Part shown: positions 1 through 9,641 of the stretch, piece by piece | Layout: the number at the start of each line of letters is the position of its first letter | Position numbering within the stretch: position 1 is the stretch's first letter | Source of the DNA: Panulirus ornatus | Lineage: Eukaryota; Arthropoda; Malacostraca; Decapoda; Palinuridae | NCBI RefSeq assembly: GCF_036320965.1 | Contig: NC_092235.1 | Coordinates: forward strand, 2,241,346-2,305,345 | Direction: 5' to 3' | DNA length: 64,000 nt | Translations under genes and position numbers: made by a program | The notes under the pieces: generated by a model | The model's input: only the letters and a program-made list of their open reading frames with translations | What the model was told of the DNA's origin: nothing | Database searches by the model: none

Positions 1-278
1 CCCCGGTATACCATCATCGAATCCATTCACTCTATTCCTTGCCCTACTTTCACCCTCTGCATGTTCACGCCCGATCACACAAAATCTTTTTCACTCCATC
101 GTTCCACCTCCAATTTGGTCCTCACCACTTCTTCCTCGTTCCCTCCACCTCTGGACACATATATCCTCTTGGTCATCTTTCCTCACCTCATTCTCTCCAT
201 GTGCCCAAACCATTTCAAAAAACACCATCTTCTTCTCTCTCAACCACCGCTCTTTTTATTTCCACCACCCACACACAC
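1..278 (-). mobile_element. LINE fragment, RT C-terminal region
   Basis: Read on the minus strand, this matches the C-terminal coding part of the APE-type LINE that recurs through the window. Compare the better copies at 6091-7015 and 34566-37232. The reading frame is broken. The fragment is cut by the window start and ends in a (TA)-rich tract at about 280-325. Homology is judged by eye. Confidence 0.85.
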
Positions 279-325
279 AGTATATATATATATTTATTTA
301 TATATATATAGTATATATATATATT

Positions 326-916
326 TGAGTTGTGCCGCAGGAGGTGGTATGTGCTGGAAATGAGATGTTTGAGGACTATGTGTGGTGTGAGGTGTTTGAT
401 CGAGTGAGTAGGTAAGGGTAAGAGAGATGTGTGGGAAATAAAAAGAGGGTGGTTGAGAGAGCAGAAGAGGGTGTATATGAAGTGGTTGGGCACATGAGAG
501 AATGAGTGAGGAAAGATTGACCAAAGAGGATATATGTGTCGGAGGTGGAGGGAACGAGGAGGGATGAAGGAGAAAATTGGAGGTGGAAAGATGGAGTGAA
601 AAGATTTTGTGTGATCGGGGCCTGACATGCAGGAGGGTGAAAGGAGGGCAAGAATAGAGTGAAATTGGAGCGATGTGGTATACCGGGGTTGACGTGTGTC
701 AGTGGATTGAATAAGGCATGTGAAGCGTCTGGGTATTTAACCATGGAAGCTGTGTAGGTATTGTTATATTTGCGTGTGTGGACGTATGTATATACATGTG
801 TATGGCGGGGGGGGGGGGTTGGGCCATTCTTTCGTCTGTTTTCCTTGCGCTTTACCTCGCAAAGCGGGGAGACAGCGACAAGTATAAAAAGAAAAAAAAA
901 AAAAAAAAAAAAAATA

Positions 917-920
<4 letters not shown>
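326..920 (+). mobile_element. LINE fragment with 3' UTR and poly-A
   Basis: This is a 5'-truncated plus-strand LINE copy. It begins inside the C-terminal region (rank order GAGGTGG, ATGAGATGTTTGAGG) with frame-breaking deletions. It then runs through the family 3' UTR (GTGTGGACGTATGTATATAC, G-run, TTGGGCCATTC, GGGGAGACAGCGACAAGTAT) into a run of about 24 A. A long (TA)n array follows immediately. It lies head-to-head with the fragment at 1-278. Confidence 0.85.
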
Positions 921-1014
<94 letters not shown>

Positions 1015-1045
1015 TGTATTTAAAAATGTATATATGTATATATAT
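911..1045. repeat. (TA)n array between two LINE 3' ends
   Basis: About 130 bp of nearly pure TA. It sits between the poly-A of the plus-strand LINE (ends about 920) and the 3' UTR of the minus-strand LINE (from about 1057), so two LINE tails converge on it. Confidence 0.95.
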
Positions 1046-1056
1046 AACATATTTAC

Positions 1057-1893
1057 TTTTTTATTTATTTTGCTTTGTCGCTGTCTCCGCGTCAGCGAGG
1101 TAGCGCAGGGAGACAAACGAAAGAAATGGCCCAACCCACCCCCATACACATGTATATACATACACGTCCACACACGCAAATATACATACCTATACATCTC
1201 AATGTACTCATATATATATATATACACACAGACATATACTTTATATACACATGTACATACTTCATACTTTCTGTCTTTATTTACTCCCTTCGCCACCTCG
1301 CCACACATGGAATAACATCCCCCCCCCCTCATGTTTGCGAGGCAGCGCTAGGAAAAGACAACAAAGGCCCATTCGTTCACTCTCAGTCTCTAGCTGTCAT
1401 GTAATAATGCACCGAAACCACAGCTCCCTTTAAACATCCAGGCCCACAGAACTTTCCATGGTTTATCCCAGACGCTTAACTTGCCCTGGTTCAATCCATT
1501 GACAGCACGTCGACCCGGTATACCACATCGTTCCAATTCACTCTGTTCCTTGCACGACTTTCACCCTCCTGCATGTTCAGGCCCCAGTCACCCAAAATCT
1601 TTTTCACTCATCTTTCCACCTCCAATTTGGTCTCCCACTTCTCTTCATTCCCTCAACTTCTGACACATATATCCTCTTGGTCAATCTTTCCTCACTGATT
1701 CTCTCCATGTGCCCAAACCATTTCAAAACACCCTCTTCTGCTCTCTCAACCACACTCTTTTCATTACCACACATCTCTCTTATCCTATTATTACTTACTC
1801 GATCAAACCACCTCACACCACATATTGTCCTCAAGCATCTCATTTCCAGCACATCCACCCTCCTGCGCACAACTCTATCCATAGCCCACGCCA
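1057..1893 (-). mobile_element. LINE fragment, 3' UTR and RT C-terminus
   Basis: On the minus strand the order is RT C-terminal coding (from about 1893 down to 1480), then 3' UTR, ending at the conserved tail GACAGCGACAAAGC beside the TA array. The part around 1894-1604 still reads as the family C-terminus (Ala-Trp-Ala-Met-Asp-Arg start, WFGHMERISEERLTKRIY, GRPNWRWKD). A second (TA)n array follows at 1891-1975. Confidence 0.85.
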
Positions 1894-1903
1894 TATATAT
1901 ATA

Positions 1904-1964
<61 letters not shown>

Positions 1965-2069
1965 ATTATATTATATTTTATCAACAAAACCCCATAATCC
2001 ACTTTACAAGACAAACAAGAAATTCAGAAGTTTGGTTACACTGAATCTCATAATATCGAATATTTTGAT

Positions 2070-2116
2070 CAGAATGAGAGAGAGAAAGAGAGAGAGAGAG
2101 AATGAGATGAGAGAGA

Positions 2117-2190
<74 letters not shown>
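2070..2190. repeat. (GA)n microsatellite
   Basis: Purine tract of GA with interspersed ATGA units, about 120 bp. The all-Leu/Ser reading frame on the opposite strand is a by-product of the repeat. Confidence 0.95.
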
Positions 2191-2813
2191 AAAAAGGGAA
2201 GGTAATAAATTCACAGCACATAGGAAAGCTGCTCAGTCGTGGTTATCTCACATGTTTTCCTAACATCGAGAGTTAAGTAGTACAAATGCCATTTCTAAAT
2301 GCTTGGGACACTTCAATTTTTCTTGGTTAAAACCATAAAACTGAACCAAGTCAGTCTTATAAAGTTAAAATACTAATGATATTAAAATAACGTGCAAATT
2401 TATGATGGACGACCAAAAATGGGCCTTTATGCCCAGGCTAAGATTATTTATCGTTGTCCATGATGCAGTCTGGGCCCAGCCCGAGCTTGTAGGGGAGAGA
2501 AGACCTCCAAGATAACACTAGCCAGACTCTAAGAACATTTAAGATCATAAGAACATTATCCAGTTGTCTTTTACTTATCAGGAAATACGTTTGTATGCAA
2601 CTCTTAGCTGATAAGAGATGTTTGATCTCTTATCACCCAGAACTCACCACGAGGAGGTGGTTGCATGTCGAGTTCCATAATTTTTTCCCGTTTTAAATAA
2701 ATATTTTAATTTCCTCTAAAATAAAGGTCTTTCCCGTTTTAAGATATGTAAAAATAATAATTTCCTCTAAAACAAAGTTCTTATTGTGAGGTAGATAGTT
2801 GAGGAAGGGCACC
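2191..2813. other. Non-coding stretch downstream of the kinase
   Basis: No convincing gene is visible. Two similar A/T-rich units at about 2684-2728 and 2731-2781 share TTCCCGTTTTAA and AATTTCCTCTAAAA. They lie just 3' of the kinase stop codon on its strand, so they may be part of its 3' UTR. I found no canonical AATAAA on the minus strand close to the stop. Confidence 0.5.
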
Positions 2814-3587
2814 TCATTTCCTGCCCTTCCTCTGGTTCCGTTGGCCCCCTCCTCTGGTACGCCTCCGGCGGACTGACCTCATCACCTTCTTCAGCTCACC
2901 AATAATAAGTGGCAGAGCTGGTCTCTCTGAGGGGTCGCTGTGGGTCGCTGTTTGGTAAAGATCCTGGAGGCTTTCCCGCACACCCTGCTTCCTGACCAGG
3001 ATGGACACGTGCCTCATTAGATGCCCAAAAGAGAAGACGTCACTGGCTGGGGAGACCGGCTTGCGCTCCCTGACCTCAGGGGCCAACCACAGGTCAGGAA
3101 CATTGTACTCAACGCAGCTTCCCTTCTTAACGCTCAAGCCGAAGTCGATGATGTGAAACTCTGGCTTCTCACCCATCGTCACCGTCACATTCTCGACCTT
3201 GACGTCATTATGGACAATGTTTTTCTTATGGATTTCCATCAGCCGACGAGCGACCATGATGGCGGATTCGACTAGTTCCTCGTCCGACCGACATGTTCTC
3301 ATGAACTTATCATAAGGCTGGCCAGTGTGGCTTAAGATGATCAATGGGGGGTTGCGGCACACTGCTCGAAGTAGAGGGGCTCCTCCAGCCCCAGCCAGTC
3401 TCCTGTGAATGTCGGCTTCATCCATAAGACTTTTCCAACTCACTCCGTCCAGAAGGGTTTTGATGACGCAACACGATCCACGGAACAACACCGTTTCAAT
3501 CTTGGCGTTGCCTCCCCGACCCACCTCTCTCATGACCACCAGGTCATTTACATCCTTCTGGGTCAACTTTACAACTGGAACACTCAT
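2814..3587 (-). CDS. Single-exon protein kinase
   Basis: Predicted 257-residue protein made almost entirely of one kinase domain, which transfers phosphate from ATP to protein. Motifs in order: glycine-rich loop GRGGNA at 23-28; VIK lysine at K43; a candidate alphaC glutamate at E57; catalytic loop HNDVKVEN at 126-133, where Asn replaces the usual Arg of HRD but the catalytic Asp and metal-binding Asn remain; DFG at 148-150; APE at 169-171. The last 20 or so residues are strongly basic. All residues needed for catalysis appear present, so the enzyme is probably active. At about 257 residues it is a minimal kinase without other domains. I chose the ATG at 3587 because its context (CAAAATGA) is good and it leaves a leader of about 95 nt after the predicted initiator. 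An in-frame ATG at 3671 lies only a few bases from the initiator. The substrate is unknown. No intron is visible. Confidence 0.9.
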   Translation of the reverse strand: MSVPVVKLTQKDVNDLVVMREVGRGGNAKIETVLFRGSCCVIKTLLDGVSWKSLMDEADIHRRLAGAGGAPLLRAVCRNPPLIILSHTGQPYDKFMRTCRSDEELVESAIMVARRLMEIHKKNIVHNDVKVENVTVTMGEKPEFHIIDFGLSVKKGSCVEYNVPDLWLAPEVRERKPVSPASDVFSFGHLMRHVSILVRKQGVRESLQDLYQTATHSDPSERPALPLIIGELKKVMRSVRRRRTRGGGQRNQRKGRK

Positions 3588-3672
3588 TTTGACTCCGGCC
3601 TGAGGTGCACTTACCAAATTTTTATCTTCCCGGAGAGTGTGAGAGGAGATGTTGTCGGTACGGAGTCCCATC

Positions 3673-3732
3673 CTCAAATGATTACACTTCTCTCGCCGCC
3701 GGCCTTATATACCCCTGGGTTATGTGACGTCA
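3673..3732 (-). promoter_or_regulatory. Kinase core promoter: CRE, TATA box, initiator
   Basis: On the minus strand: the palindromic CRE TGACGTCA at 3725-3732, the TATA box TATATAAGGC (TATATAA at 3705-3711), and an initiator-like TCATTTGAG (TCATTT at 3676-3681). The first T of TATATAA and the first T of TCATTT are 30 bp apart, the usual distance for RNA polymerase II. A nearly identical layout precedes the acidic repeat gene at 26406. Confidence 0.75.
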
Positions 3733-4112
3733 CTTAACCAGATCTATCCAGATTAAATCCCATACAAATCCGGATATGTAGACGGATTCATTTAGTTTTG
3801 TTGCGATCATTATTTGATGAAATCTAGAGGTGTCGAAGAAATATTCAAGATGGCCAATGGTGTTGAGAGTGTAGTGAAGATGGCTAGAGATGTTGAAGGA
3901 TCTAAATAGTTTCGAAATACCAATACTTTATGAATCAAGAAATCATTATAAATACTAATAAGACAAAAAACACTTTGACGAAAATTTAGCCATTTTCAAG
4001 CATCGAAATAAAAGGATATGAGGTAAATGGCTTTTGGGAAATCCTTGTTGAATAGTACACAGTTACTTTCTGAGAATACGCACACACACACACACAGACA
4101 CACAGACACACA

Positions 4113-4169
<57 letters not shown>

Positions 4170-4715
4170 ACACACAAACCTAGAGAACATTAGCATGAAA
4201 TTAGGACAATATTGTTCAAATTTATTCAAAGAAGTAATGTTAAAGTTTATGTAAGAGTGGTTGATGAATGGAATAAGAAGAATGAGGTCATGGTTAAGGC
4301 AGACACCATACACAAATCTTACAAGTTGTATAATAGTACGGAATGTTCTAGAGATTTGGCCTGGCGAGTGTAGACCTCTCTCCTCACACAGTAAAAATAG
4401 GTAATTACACACTCACAGATTCAGAGGTTATCATGTTGAAGGAGAGGTGAAAACTGAGGATTCAAATCAAAGAACAATAAGAAGCGTCATGATGAGATGG
4501 GAGAGGGAATTGGTCAATTGACAAATATAGTTTAATCTAAAACATGAACGGTAAATCACTTCGACTGAAGAAAGTCAAGTGGAAAACATAGAAAATGAAA
4601 GACCAAAGAGAAGAATTTTGGACATCTGGGATAACATTTAATGTGAGGAAACACGATTTCACCAAATGAGCTTTAGTTAACGCTTCATGTACAGTGCAAA
4701 TATATATATATGTAC
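3733..4715. other. Intergenic, with a (CA)n array at 4079-4175
   Basis: No coding region is supported. The stretch holds a (CA)n/(CACAGA)n microsatellite at about 4079-4175. The rest is unique-looking A/T-rich DNA up to the (GT)n tract at 4722 that marks the outer edge of inverted-duplication arm A. Confidence 0.6.
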
Positions 4716-4716
4716 T

Positions 4717-4761
<45 letters not shown>

Positions 4762-4859
4762 ACGGATAAACTTTAATGCTGGCCGGGGTGTACTGGTGAT
4801 GCCTTTGACCTAAAATGTAAGTTCAAGCCCGTAGGCTGACCCTGCACGTAGCTTGAATC

Positions 4860-5830
4860 CTTTTGTGTTCACTATAATCTTCTTTACTACATCTCCTCTC
4901 CTTAATCCCTTTATCTTCACTATGCAAGGCTTATTATAATCTTCACTACAACCTCATCTTCATATGACCTTATCTTGACCAAGTTGGTTTCAAGGAAGGC
5001 TTTAGATTTTACCCGCTCACACAAACAACGTACTTACACGGGGCCCCACGAGTGTAAAACTCCCTCCTAATACAGTGCAAATACATGATTACACACACCT
5101 ACACACCACCACCACCACTAACAATACACAGAGAAATAGCCTTTTCGGTTGGCTTTGGATCCGCCCTTGAACGTAGTTTGGAGGATTTGGGGGATCAGGT
5201 CAATAAGGTTAAGTTCACTTACTACCTCATATTCACTAACGTGTATCTTCACTACTAGCTTATTTTCACTAAACATATCTTCACTATATCCTCTTCTTCA
5301 CTACACCGTTATTTCTACCATACCATCATCATTGCACTCCCTGATGTTCACTAAAAGTAGTTCTTATCTTCACTACATAATCATTTTGAATAAACTTTAC
5401 TCTTTAATAACCCTCATCTCTACTAAATTCGTATCTTCACTACATTCGTATCTTCACTACAACCTATCTCGACAATATCCTTATCATCACTATACTCCTC
5501 CGCACCACACTTTCATCTTAACATCATCCTTCTGTTTACCGAACTTAGTTCAAAGTCTGACTTGAACGTAGCTTTGGAAAGTTTGTGTTCCTCATTGTGT
5601 TGCCTCCTTATTATCATTGTAAAGGCAATTGCCACAACTCCCTAACTAAACCCTCATCGTCACTACACTTCATCATTATCATTACTTCTTGATGTTCAAT
5701 ACCAAATTTTAACATATACATTTATCTTCACTACAGAATAATTTTCATTGCACCTTAATCTTCATTACTCCTTGTTTCAGCTACAGCCGTATCTTCCATT
5801 CATTTTTATATCTTATGTTAGTTACATCTT
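4860..5830. repeat. Degenerate (A)TCTTCACTACA-rich tract
   Basis: The short motif TCTTCACTA(C)A recurs many times at irregular 15-40 bp spacing, separated by variable pyrimidine-rich filler. The mirrored copy in arm B (about 52410-53340) reads TGTAGTGAAGA. Small clusters of the same motif appear near 24500 and 25860. It resembles a decayed simple satellite. The open frame across 5149-5565 follows from the base composition and is not a convincing gene. Confidence 0.65.
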
Positions 5831-5846
5831 TAAAATATCTTTATGT

Positions 5847-6064
5847 CTTCTCTGTTCCGTCTTTTGAAAAATTGAAAATGAGAGTAAAGGATTTCCGGCC
5901 TTTTGTTCCCTCCCATTTTAGTCGCCTTGTACGACACGCAGGGAATACGTGGCAAGTATTCTTTCTTCCCTATCCCCAGGGATAACAGCATCTGGTGTTC
6001 CCAGACGGTCACCCATCCACGTACTAACCAGACCCAACGTTGCTTAACTTCCCTGATCGGACGA
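5847..6064 (-). mobile_element. 5S rRNA-derived SINE, copy 1
   Basis: On the minus strand, 6064-5984 matches eukaryotic 5S rRNA from CGTCCGATCA through GGGAACACC. It therefore includes the internal control region (A box around AAGTTAAGCAACGT, intermediate element GGATGGGTGA, C box). The first 40 or so bases of 5S are missing. The 5S part is fused to a body (GTTATCCCTGGGGATAGG, then the GTGTCGTACAAGGCGACTAAAA box) that recurs without the 5S head at 50907-51143 and 14735-14912. Read with the 5S part as head, this is a SINE of the 5S-derived (SINE3-like) type. The 3' end is truncated. Confidence 0.8.
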
Positions 6065-6090
6065 TATATATATATATATATATATATGGT

Positions 6091-6997
6091 GACTGAGTTT
6101 GGTAAAGTGTGTGGAAGAAGAAAGTTAAGAGTAAATGTGAATAAGAGCAAGGTTATTAGGTACAGTAGGGTTGAGGGTCAAGTCAATTGGGAGGTGAGTT
6201 TGAATGGAGAAAAACTGGAGGAAGTGAAGTGTTTTAGATATCTGGGAGTGGATCTGTCAGCGGATGGAACCATGGAAGCGGAAGTGGATCATAGGGTGGG
6301 GGAGGGGGCGAAAATTTTGGGAGCCTTGAAAAATGTGTGGAAGTCGAGAACAGTATCTCGGAAAGCAAAAATGGGTATGTTTGAAGGAATAGTGGTTCCA
6401 ACAATGTTGTATGGTTGCGAGGCGTGGGCTATGGATAGAGTTGTGCGCAGGAGGATGGATGTGCTGGAAATGAGATGTTTGAGGACAATGTGTGGTGTGA
6501 GGTGGTTTGATCGAGTAAGTAACGTAAGGGTAAGAGAGATGTGTGGAAATAAAAAGAGCGTGGTTGAGAGAGCAGAAGAGGGTGTTTTGAAATGGTTTGG
6601 TCACATGGAGAGAATGAGTGAGGAAAGATTGACCAAGAGGATATATGTGTCGGAGGTGGAGGGAACGAGGAGAAGAGGGAGGCCAAATTGGAGGTGGAAA
6701 GATGGAGTGAAAAAGATTTTGTGTGATCGGGGCCTGAACATGCAGGAGGGTGTAAGGAGGGCAAGGAATAGAGTGAATTGGAGCGATGTGGTATACAGGG
6801 GTTGACGTGCTGTCAGTGGAGTGAATCAAGGCATGTGAAGCGTCTGGGGTAAACCATGGAAAGCTGTGTAGGTATGTATATTTGCGTGTGTGGACGTGTG
6901 TATGTACATGTGTATGGGGGGGGGGGTTGGGCCATTTCTTTCGTCTGTTTCCTTGCGCTACCTCGCAAACGCGGGAGACAGCGACAAAGTATAAAAA

Positions 6998-7015
<18 letters not shown>
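6091..7015 (+). mobile_element. LINE fragment, RT C-terminus and 3' UTR, inserted in (TA)n
   Basis: A 5'-truncated LINE with an open frame from about 6091 to 6805. It encodes the part after the RT active site: a VNKSKVIR motif, FRYLGVDL, LYGCEAWAMDR, WFGHMERMSEERLTKRIY and a terminal RPNWRWKDGVKK. The family 3' UTR follows, ending CGCGGGAGACAGCGACAAAG plus a run of about 21 A and then (TA)n. It lies between the 5S SINE and the tRNA-Ala, where arm B has only (TA)n (52117-52188). That makes B an empty site. Confidence 0.9.
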
Positions 7016-7077
<62 letters not shown>

Positions 7078-7118
7078 TATATAAGACTGAAAACAATGAA
7101 TTTCCCAAATAACAAAAA

Positions 7119-7190
7119 TGGAAGCGCCGGGGTTTGAACCCGGGTCCTCTTGCATGCCAAGCGAGTGCTCTACCACTGAGCTACGCCCCC
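7119..7190 (-). tRNA. tRNA-Ala(GGC)-like gene
   Basis: 72-nt cloverleaf on the minus strand: acceptor GGGGGCG, D-arm GCTC/GAGC, anticodon stem CTCGC/GCAAG with one C-A mismatch, loop TTGGCAT giving anticodon GGC (Ala, codon GCC), T-arm CCGGG/CCCGG with loop TTCAAAC. A- and B-box promoter sequences are recognisable. Eukaryotes normally decode GCC with an AGC (inosine) anticodon, so GGC is unusual. With the stem mismatch, a pseudogene or repeat-borne tRNA is possible. The inverted partner lies at 52009-52080. Confidence 0.75.
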
Positions 7191-7368
7191 AAGAACATTG
7201 TTTTGGACTTAGTATTATATGAAGCACTGAGATTACCACGGCAAAATAGTGTTTGACCGACCGTTGCCGACTAGCCGGCAAAATAACCACAGTAAATCTC
7301 CATGTTGCTGTCGTGTTTTCCTCTTAATTTTCCACGAAGAAATGAGTTTTACTTTTTTATTGTCGTTG

Positions 7369-7441
7369 CAATAGACTGGAACTAAGCAATAGACTGGAAC
7401 TAAGCAATAGACTGGAACTATGCAATAGACTGGAACTAAGC
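7369..7441. repeat. 18-bp tandem repeat, 4 copies
   Basis: The unit GCAATAGACTGGAACTAA is repeated about four times. The mirrored arm B (about 51770-51830) has about three copies, so copy number differs between the arms. Confidence 0.85.
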
Positions 7442-7735
7442 TGACCTGGTATGAGGTCAGAGCCCTCATTATCATCCCTGCTAACTACCGGAAGCAGATT
7501 AAGTCGTTCCACAACCGATGTCCGGCCCATGTTAACTCTGATGTGCCCAGCAGTTGGAGGAGGATCGCCAGAAGCTTCTGGAAGATTTCAAGGACGTCTT
7601 GGTAGACCTGACCCTTTCAGATAAGGTCGAAAACCACAATTTATTGTGAAGATCTTCACTATAACGTTGTACGAACATACTGAATGTTGCACACATGTGA
7701 TGCGGACAAAATGAAAAAAAAAAAGACAAAAATTA

Positions 7736-7807
7736 TGTCTGGTGTGGGTCTCGAACCCACGGCCTTGAGTGTGTGAGACTCACGCTCTACCACTGAGCTA
7801 ACCAGAC
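7736..7807 (-). tRNA. tRNA-Val(CAC)-like gene
   Basis: 72-nt cloverleaf on the minus strand: acceptor GTCTGGT/ACCAGAC, D-arm GCTC/GAGC, anticodon stem TGAGT/ACTCA, loop CTCACAC with anticodon CAC (Val, GUG), T-arm GTGGG/CCCAC with loop TTCGAGA. All stems pair. The body differs from a textbook Val tRNA, so identity rests on the anticodon. The partner at 51409-51480 has anticodon GAC. Confidence 0.75.
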
Positions 7808-7949
7808 AATAGAAAATTCGTCTGTTTCTTCAATTTGAATTAATGAAAATCTTTGCGAGGCAGCGTTTAGAAAAGAGTGCTGTCTTTGACGAAATTTACT
7901 TGCTTGGCTCCTTCTTTTGTTCCTCATTATCGAAAGTAAACGTACTGAA

Positions 7950-7950
<1 letters not shown>

Positions 7951-8024
<74 letters not shown>
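7951..8024. repeat. (TA)n array next to Penelope 3' end
   Basis: Pure TA, about 74 bp. It lies between the tRNA-Val side and the 3' end of the Penelope fragment. In arm B the corresponding array (50890-51265) is split by a SINE. Confidence 0.95.
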
Positions 8025-8027
<3 letters not shown>

Positions 8028-8491
8028 AAAAGGATCGCAATTTTGCACGTGATCAAGTATACTCTTATGAGTCCACGGGGAAAATAAACACGATAAGTTC
8101 CCAAGTGCACTTTCGTGTAAAACTCACATCATCATGGGAGACACAAGAGAGAAATATAACAGTCAGTTGATGTACAACGAAGAGACGTAGCTAGGACGCC
8201 ATATAGGTAAACATGTGATTGTCCAAGACAGACAACAAGCGTATCATAAACTTATTATGTGGACAAGAAGGTGAATTGTTTACACATTTTATCAACATTA
8301 AAGTTATCCAATTTGTATAGACCATCACTAATATTAAGATTATAATTCTTTGTGTATTCAGTAATAGAAGATTCAATGATATTTCTCGTGGTACTTGAGT
8401 TAGAGTTAATAACTGAGATGGCATTATTAACTCTAATTCCAGTACCACGAGAAATATCATTGAATCTTCTATTATTAAATACACAAAGAAT
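8025..8491 (-). mobile_element. Penelope-like element 3' fragment with 5' inversion
   Basis: On the minus strand this holds the end of the GIY-YIG endonuclease frame (YTKNYNLNISDGLYKLDN type C-terminus) and the family 3' UTR. The UTR includes a hammerhead-like motif at about 8099-8139. Its core reads ATGATGA, so C3 is mutated compared with the copies at 14512 and 37258. The 5' end (8349-8491) is a hairpin: about 67 bp ending in TTCTTTGTGTATT faces its own reverse complement across about 11 bp. This looks like a 5'-inverted retroelement insertion. Arm B carries the same structure at 50420-50890. Confidence 0.75.
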
Positions 8492-9118
8492 TATAAACCT
8501 TGAGGAAGCAACATGGCGGTCAAAAATAAGCTGCAGGAATGAAGTTTATGAATGGAATATCAGTGAGACGATCCAAATGACGAATGAATGAGAGCGTAGT
8601 CAACATACAATATAAAAGGACATATTATGAATGGCAGCCAGGCAAGTAACGGCCCAACTGAATGGAAGGATTTAAAAGTTCGCGTTATATGACGAATTTT
8701 GATAGATTATCCAAATTTCCATTCCAGTTATGAAACTTAATGGTTGTGTTCAGTTCTAGAGACAAAATTAAAAGGTTTGTGTTTCAGAGATGAACCACAA
8801 AGGATATCGTTAAATTAACTGACATTAAAATTTGTCAATTAAGTGAATAATTTTGTACAATAGCTGTAATTTGACAGAGTTAAAAGTTCGCAATTTCATT
8901 ACAATTCTAATTTAAAAGCTTGATATTCAATGATGGTTTGCACAAGCTTAACGTACATTTAAGTTTTGTGTTTATATGACGTATCTTAAAGGACTCTGGT
9001 AAAATAACGCAGCTGGAAGGTTTACGTTCAAATGACGGTGTTTAAATGTTTATTGATGAATGGTAGATTTAAATTGATAGATTTTAAGTTCGCGTTTTCA
9101 TGAGCGACTTTAAACCTT
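8492..9118. other. Intergenic part of arm A
   Basis: No gene is recognised. A-rich, unique-looking sequence, mirrored at about 49720-50420 in arm B. Arm B contains a 30-bp tandem repeat at 50211-50332; I see no array of that kind at the corresponding place here. Confidence 0.5.
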
Positions 9119-9506
9119 GTGGTTGAATGTCACAGTTTAAATGTTGGTATGTACAATGTTGACCAGATGGCGGTAGTGTGTAGACACAGCCATACCAGGT
9201 CGTATTTATCATCATTAAAGTCACCTTCCTTACTTACTTATGGCGGCGATGAAATTCACTGGTTCTTGATTGTGCACCAATTAACCTATCAGATAATGGT
9301 ACAATGTTTGCCTGGTGTTGCATATATCACGTCTGTTGTTGAAACACAAGAATGCCAGGTGACTTTGGGAGTGGATGATAATGTAAAGATCAATATAAAT
9401 GTGGGAAATCTTGAACCGCCATCACCAGACACAACACATGTTTGGATCTGGCGGGGGGAGGGACTTGCCTGTGACGTCACGATGCCCCGCCTCCAGCCTG
9501 GCGCCG

Positions 9507-9520
<14 letters not shown>
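9119..9520 (+). other. Conserved open segment of unknown nature
   Basis: An open frame of about 130 codons before the (GT)n tract is preserved, essentially unchanged, in arm B (49701 down to 49310 on the minus strand). It encodes a fairly ordinary amino-acid mix up to the (GT)n, which then adds Cys-Val repeats. It contains a TGACGTCA at 9472-9479. Recent duplication alone explains the preservation. I recognise no domain and do not call it a gene. Confidence 0.3.
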
Positions 9521-9548
<28 letters not shown>

Positions 9549-9604
9549 CCCCTGGGTTCATGTTGGCCACAGCCACCCACCGGCCGGTGGTCAGGTCAGT
9601 GGGC

Positions 9605-9641
<37 letters not shown>

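Noticed and set aside
5149..5565. A 138-codon frame rich in Ser, Thr and Leu
   Set aside because: It lies within the TCTTCACTACA-rich tract, and the composition explains it.
5984..6064. A functional 5S rRNA gene
   Set aside because: The first third of 5S is missing and the 3' end continues into SINE body, so it is a 5S-derived element.
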